A DNA stretch of 64,000 nucleotides from Endozoicomonas sp. SCSIO W0465 (lineage in GTDB: Bacteria > Pseudomonadota > Gammaproteobacteria > Pseudomonadales > Endozoicomonadaceae), in contig NZ_CP092417.1 in NCBI RefSeq assembly GCF_023716865.1, positions 2,458,001 to 2,522,000 of the forward strand. The letters run 5' to 3'. Position 1 is the stretch's first letter; the number at the start of each line of letters is the position of its first letter. Shown here piece by piece: positions 63,431-64,000 of the stretch. Below the pieces are notes generated by a model, which was not told the DNA's origin, did no database searches, and saw only the letters and a program-made list of their open reading frames with translations. A program made the position numbers and the translations under genes.

Positions 63431-64000
63431 ATGAGCATGACGTCTTCTTCAGATATTCCACCCGTTCTTTCCCTTGAGCTTGCAGAGCAAGAGATCCCTC
63501 TGTTGCGTCAGCAGATCAATGAGCACAACTATCGCTATTATGTTCTGGATGAGCCGGAAATTCCGGACAGTGAATACGATAAACTGTTTATCCGCCTGCA
63601 ATCACTGGAATCTGAATATCCACAGCTGATTACTGAAGACTCGCCTACCCAACGGGTCGGCGGAACGCCTTTGAAAGCGTTTGGCCAGGTTCGCCATGAA
63701 CTGGCCATGCTCTCTCTGGAGAATGCTTTTGACGAAGAAGATCAGGCGGACTTTAATCGCCGGGTTAAAGAGCGACTGGGCATCGCTGAGGATGTTGAAT
63801 ACGCCTGTGAGCCAAAGCTGGACGGTATTGCTGTCAGCCTGTTATACGAAGGTGGCCTTCTGGTCAGGGCGGCTACCCGGGGTGATGGCACTACCGGCGA
63901 AGATATTACCCAGAATATCCGTACCATTGAGTCAATCCCACTTAAATTGATAGGAGACGACTGGCCGCAACGGCTTGAGGTCCGGGGCGAGGTGTATATG
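63431..64000 (+). CDS. ligA: NAD-dependent DNA ligase LigA, 5' part
   Basis: LigA seals nicks during replication and repair. The visible 190 codons hold the Ia domain (NEHNYRYYVLDEPEIPDSEYD) and the start of the adenylation domain with the AMP-binding lysine in CEPKLDGIAVSLLY and the TRGDGTTGEDITQN motif. The frame is open from 63431 to the window edge. Start codons at 63431 or 63437 are both possible; neither has a strong Shine-Dalgarno site. The rest lies beyond the window. Confidence 0.95.
   Translation, partial: MSMTSSSDIPPVLSLELAEQEIPLLRQQINEHNYRYYVLDEPEIPDSEYDKLFIRLQSLESEYPQLITEDSPTQRVGGTPLKAFGQVRHELAMLSLENAFDEEDQADFNRRVKERLGIAEDVEYACEPKLDGIAVSLLYEGGLLVRAATRGDGTTGEDITQNIRTIESIPLKLIGDDWPQRLEVRGEVYM

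Noticed and set aside
1..64000. tRNA, rRNA, prophage, toxin-antitoxin, restriction or other defence genes
   Set aside because: I looked for hallmark motifs and clusters and found none that I can support.

Overview
The window looks like chromosomal DNA of a marine gammaproteobacterium of the Oceanospirillales/Hahellaceae type, most like Endozoicomonas. This is inference: moderate GC, Pseudomonas-like gene neighbourhoods (hpt/upp/uraA, fleQ, fleN-fliA, ccmABCDEFGHI, smc-zipA-ligA) and an extreme load of insertion sequences (IS). I did not run a database search.

About 19 IS elements or remnants and two group II introns occupy much of positions 1-49,600. None is visible from 49,600 to 64,000. 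Most are nested, and the junctions (terminal repeats plus target duplications) allow the order of insertion to be read. Families: IS200/IS605 (1 fragment), IS66 of the single-ORF type (4), IS50/Tn5-like IS4 (2), a 1701-bp element with a 453-aa transposase, called 'IS-453' here (3), IS21 (1), IS1182 (2), a 1527-bp element with a 445-aa DDE transposase, called 'IS-445' here (2), another IS4-family element (1), IS3 (1) and IS1595 (2, both broken).

Layout. 1-2.7 kb: IS200/IS605 fragment, IS66 and a truncated threonine aldolase gene. 3.2-17.8 kb: a STAS-domain gene, then a nucleobase-salvage locus (uraA, upp on -, hpt on +) split by a triple-nested IS66/IS50/IS-453 stack and by an IS21 carrying an IS1182; then a coiled-coil gene and a small PA4642-like gene. 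17.8-26.5 kb: IS-445 carrying an IS4, then brnQ cut by IS50, a cardiolipin synthase and a TSUP permease. 26.8-30.1 kb: cobQ and the flagellar master regulator fleQ. 30.1-42.8 kb: a mobile-DNA block with a truncated group II intron carrying IS1182, an IS3 containing IS-453 containing IS-445, a decayed IS1595, and an IS66 whose transposase gene holds a complete group II intron. 43.3-44.9 kb: fleN and fliA, the latter with an in-frame 15-bp tandem repeat. 45.3-49.6 kb: an IS1595 interrupted by IS66 and IS-453. 49.8-64 kb: an undisturbed housekeeping region with a rhodanese-like protein, the complete cytochrome c maturation operon ccmABCDEFGHI, smc, zipA and the 5' part of ligA.

Genes that work together: upp, uraA and hpt in base salvage; fleQ, fleN and fliA in flagellar control, here without their usual neighbours; ccmA-I in haem export and attachment to c-type cytochromes; smc, zipA and ligA in chromosome organisation, division and replication/repair. 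I found no convincing new defence or biosynthetic system. The most unusual signals are the intron that should splice out of an IS66 transposase gene, the fliA repeat, and the nested-IS record with its target-site preferences.
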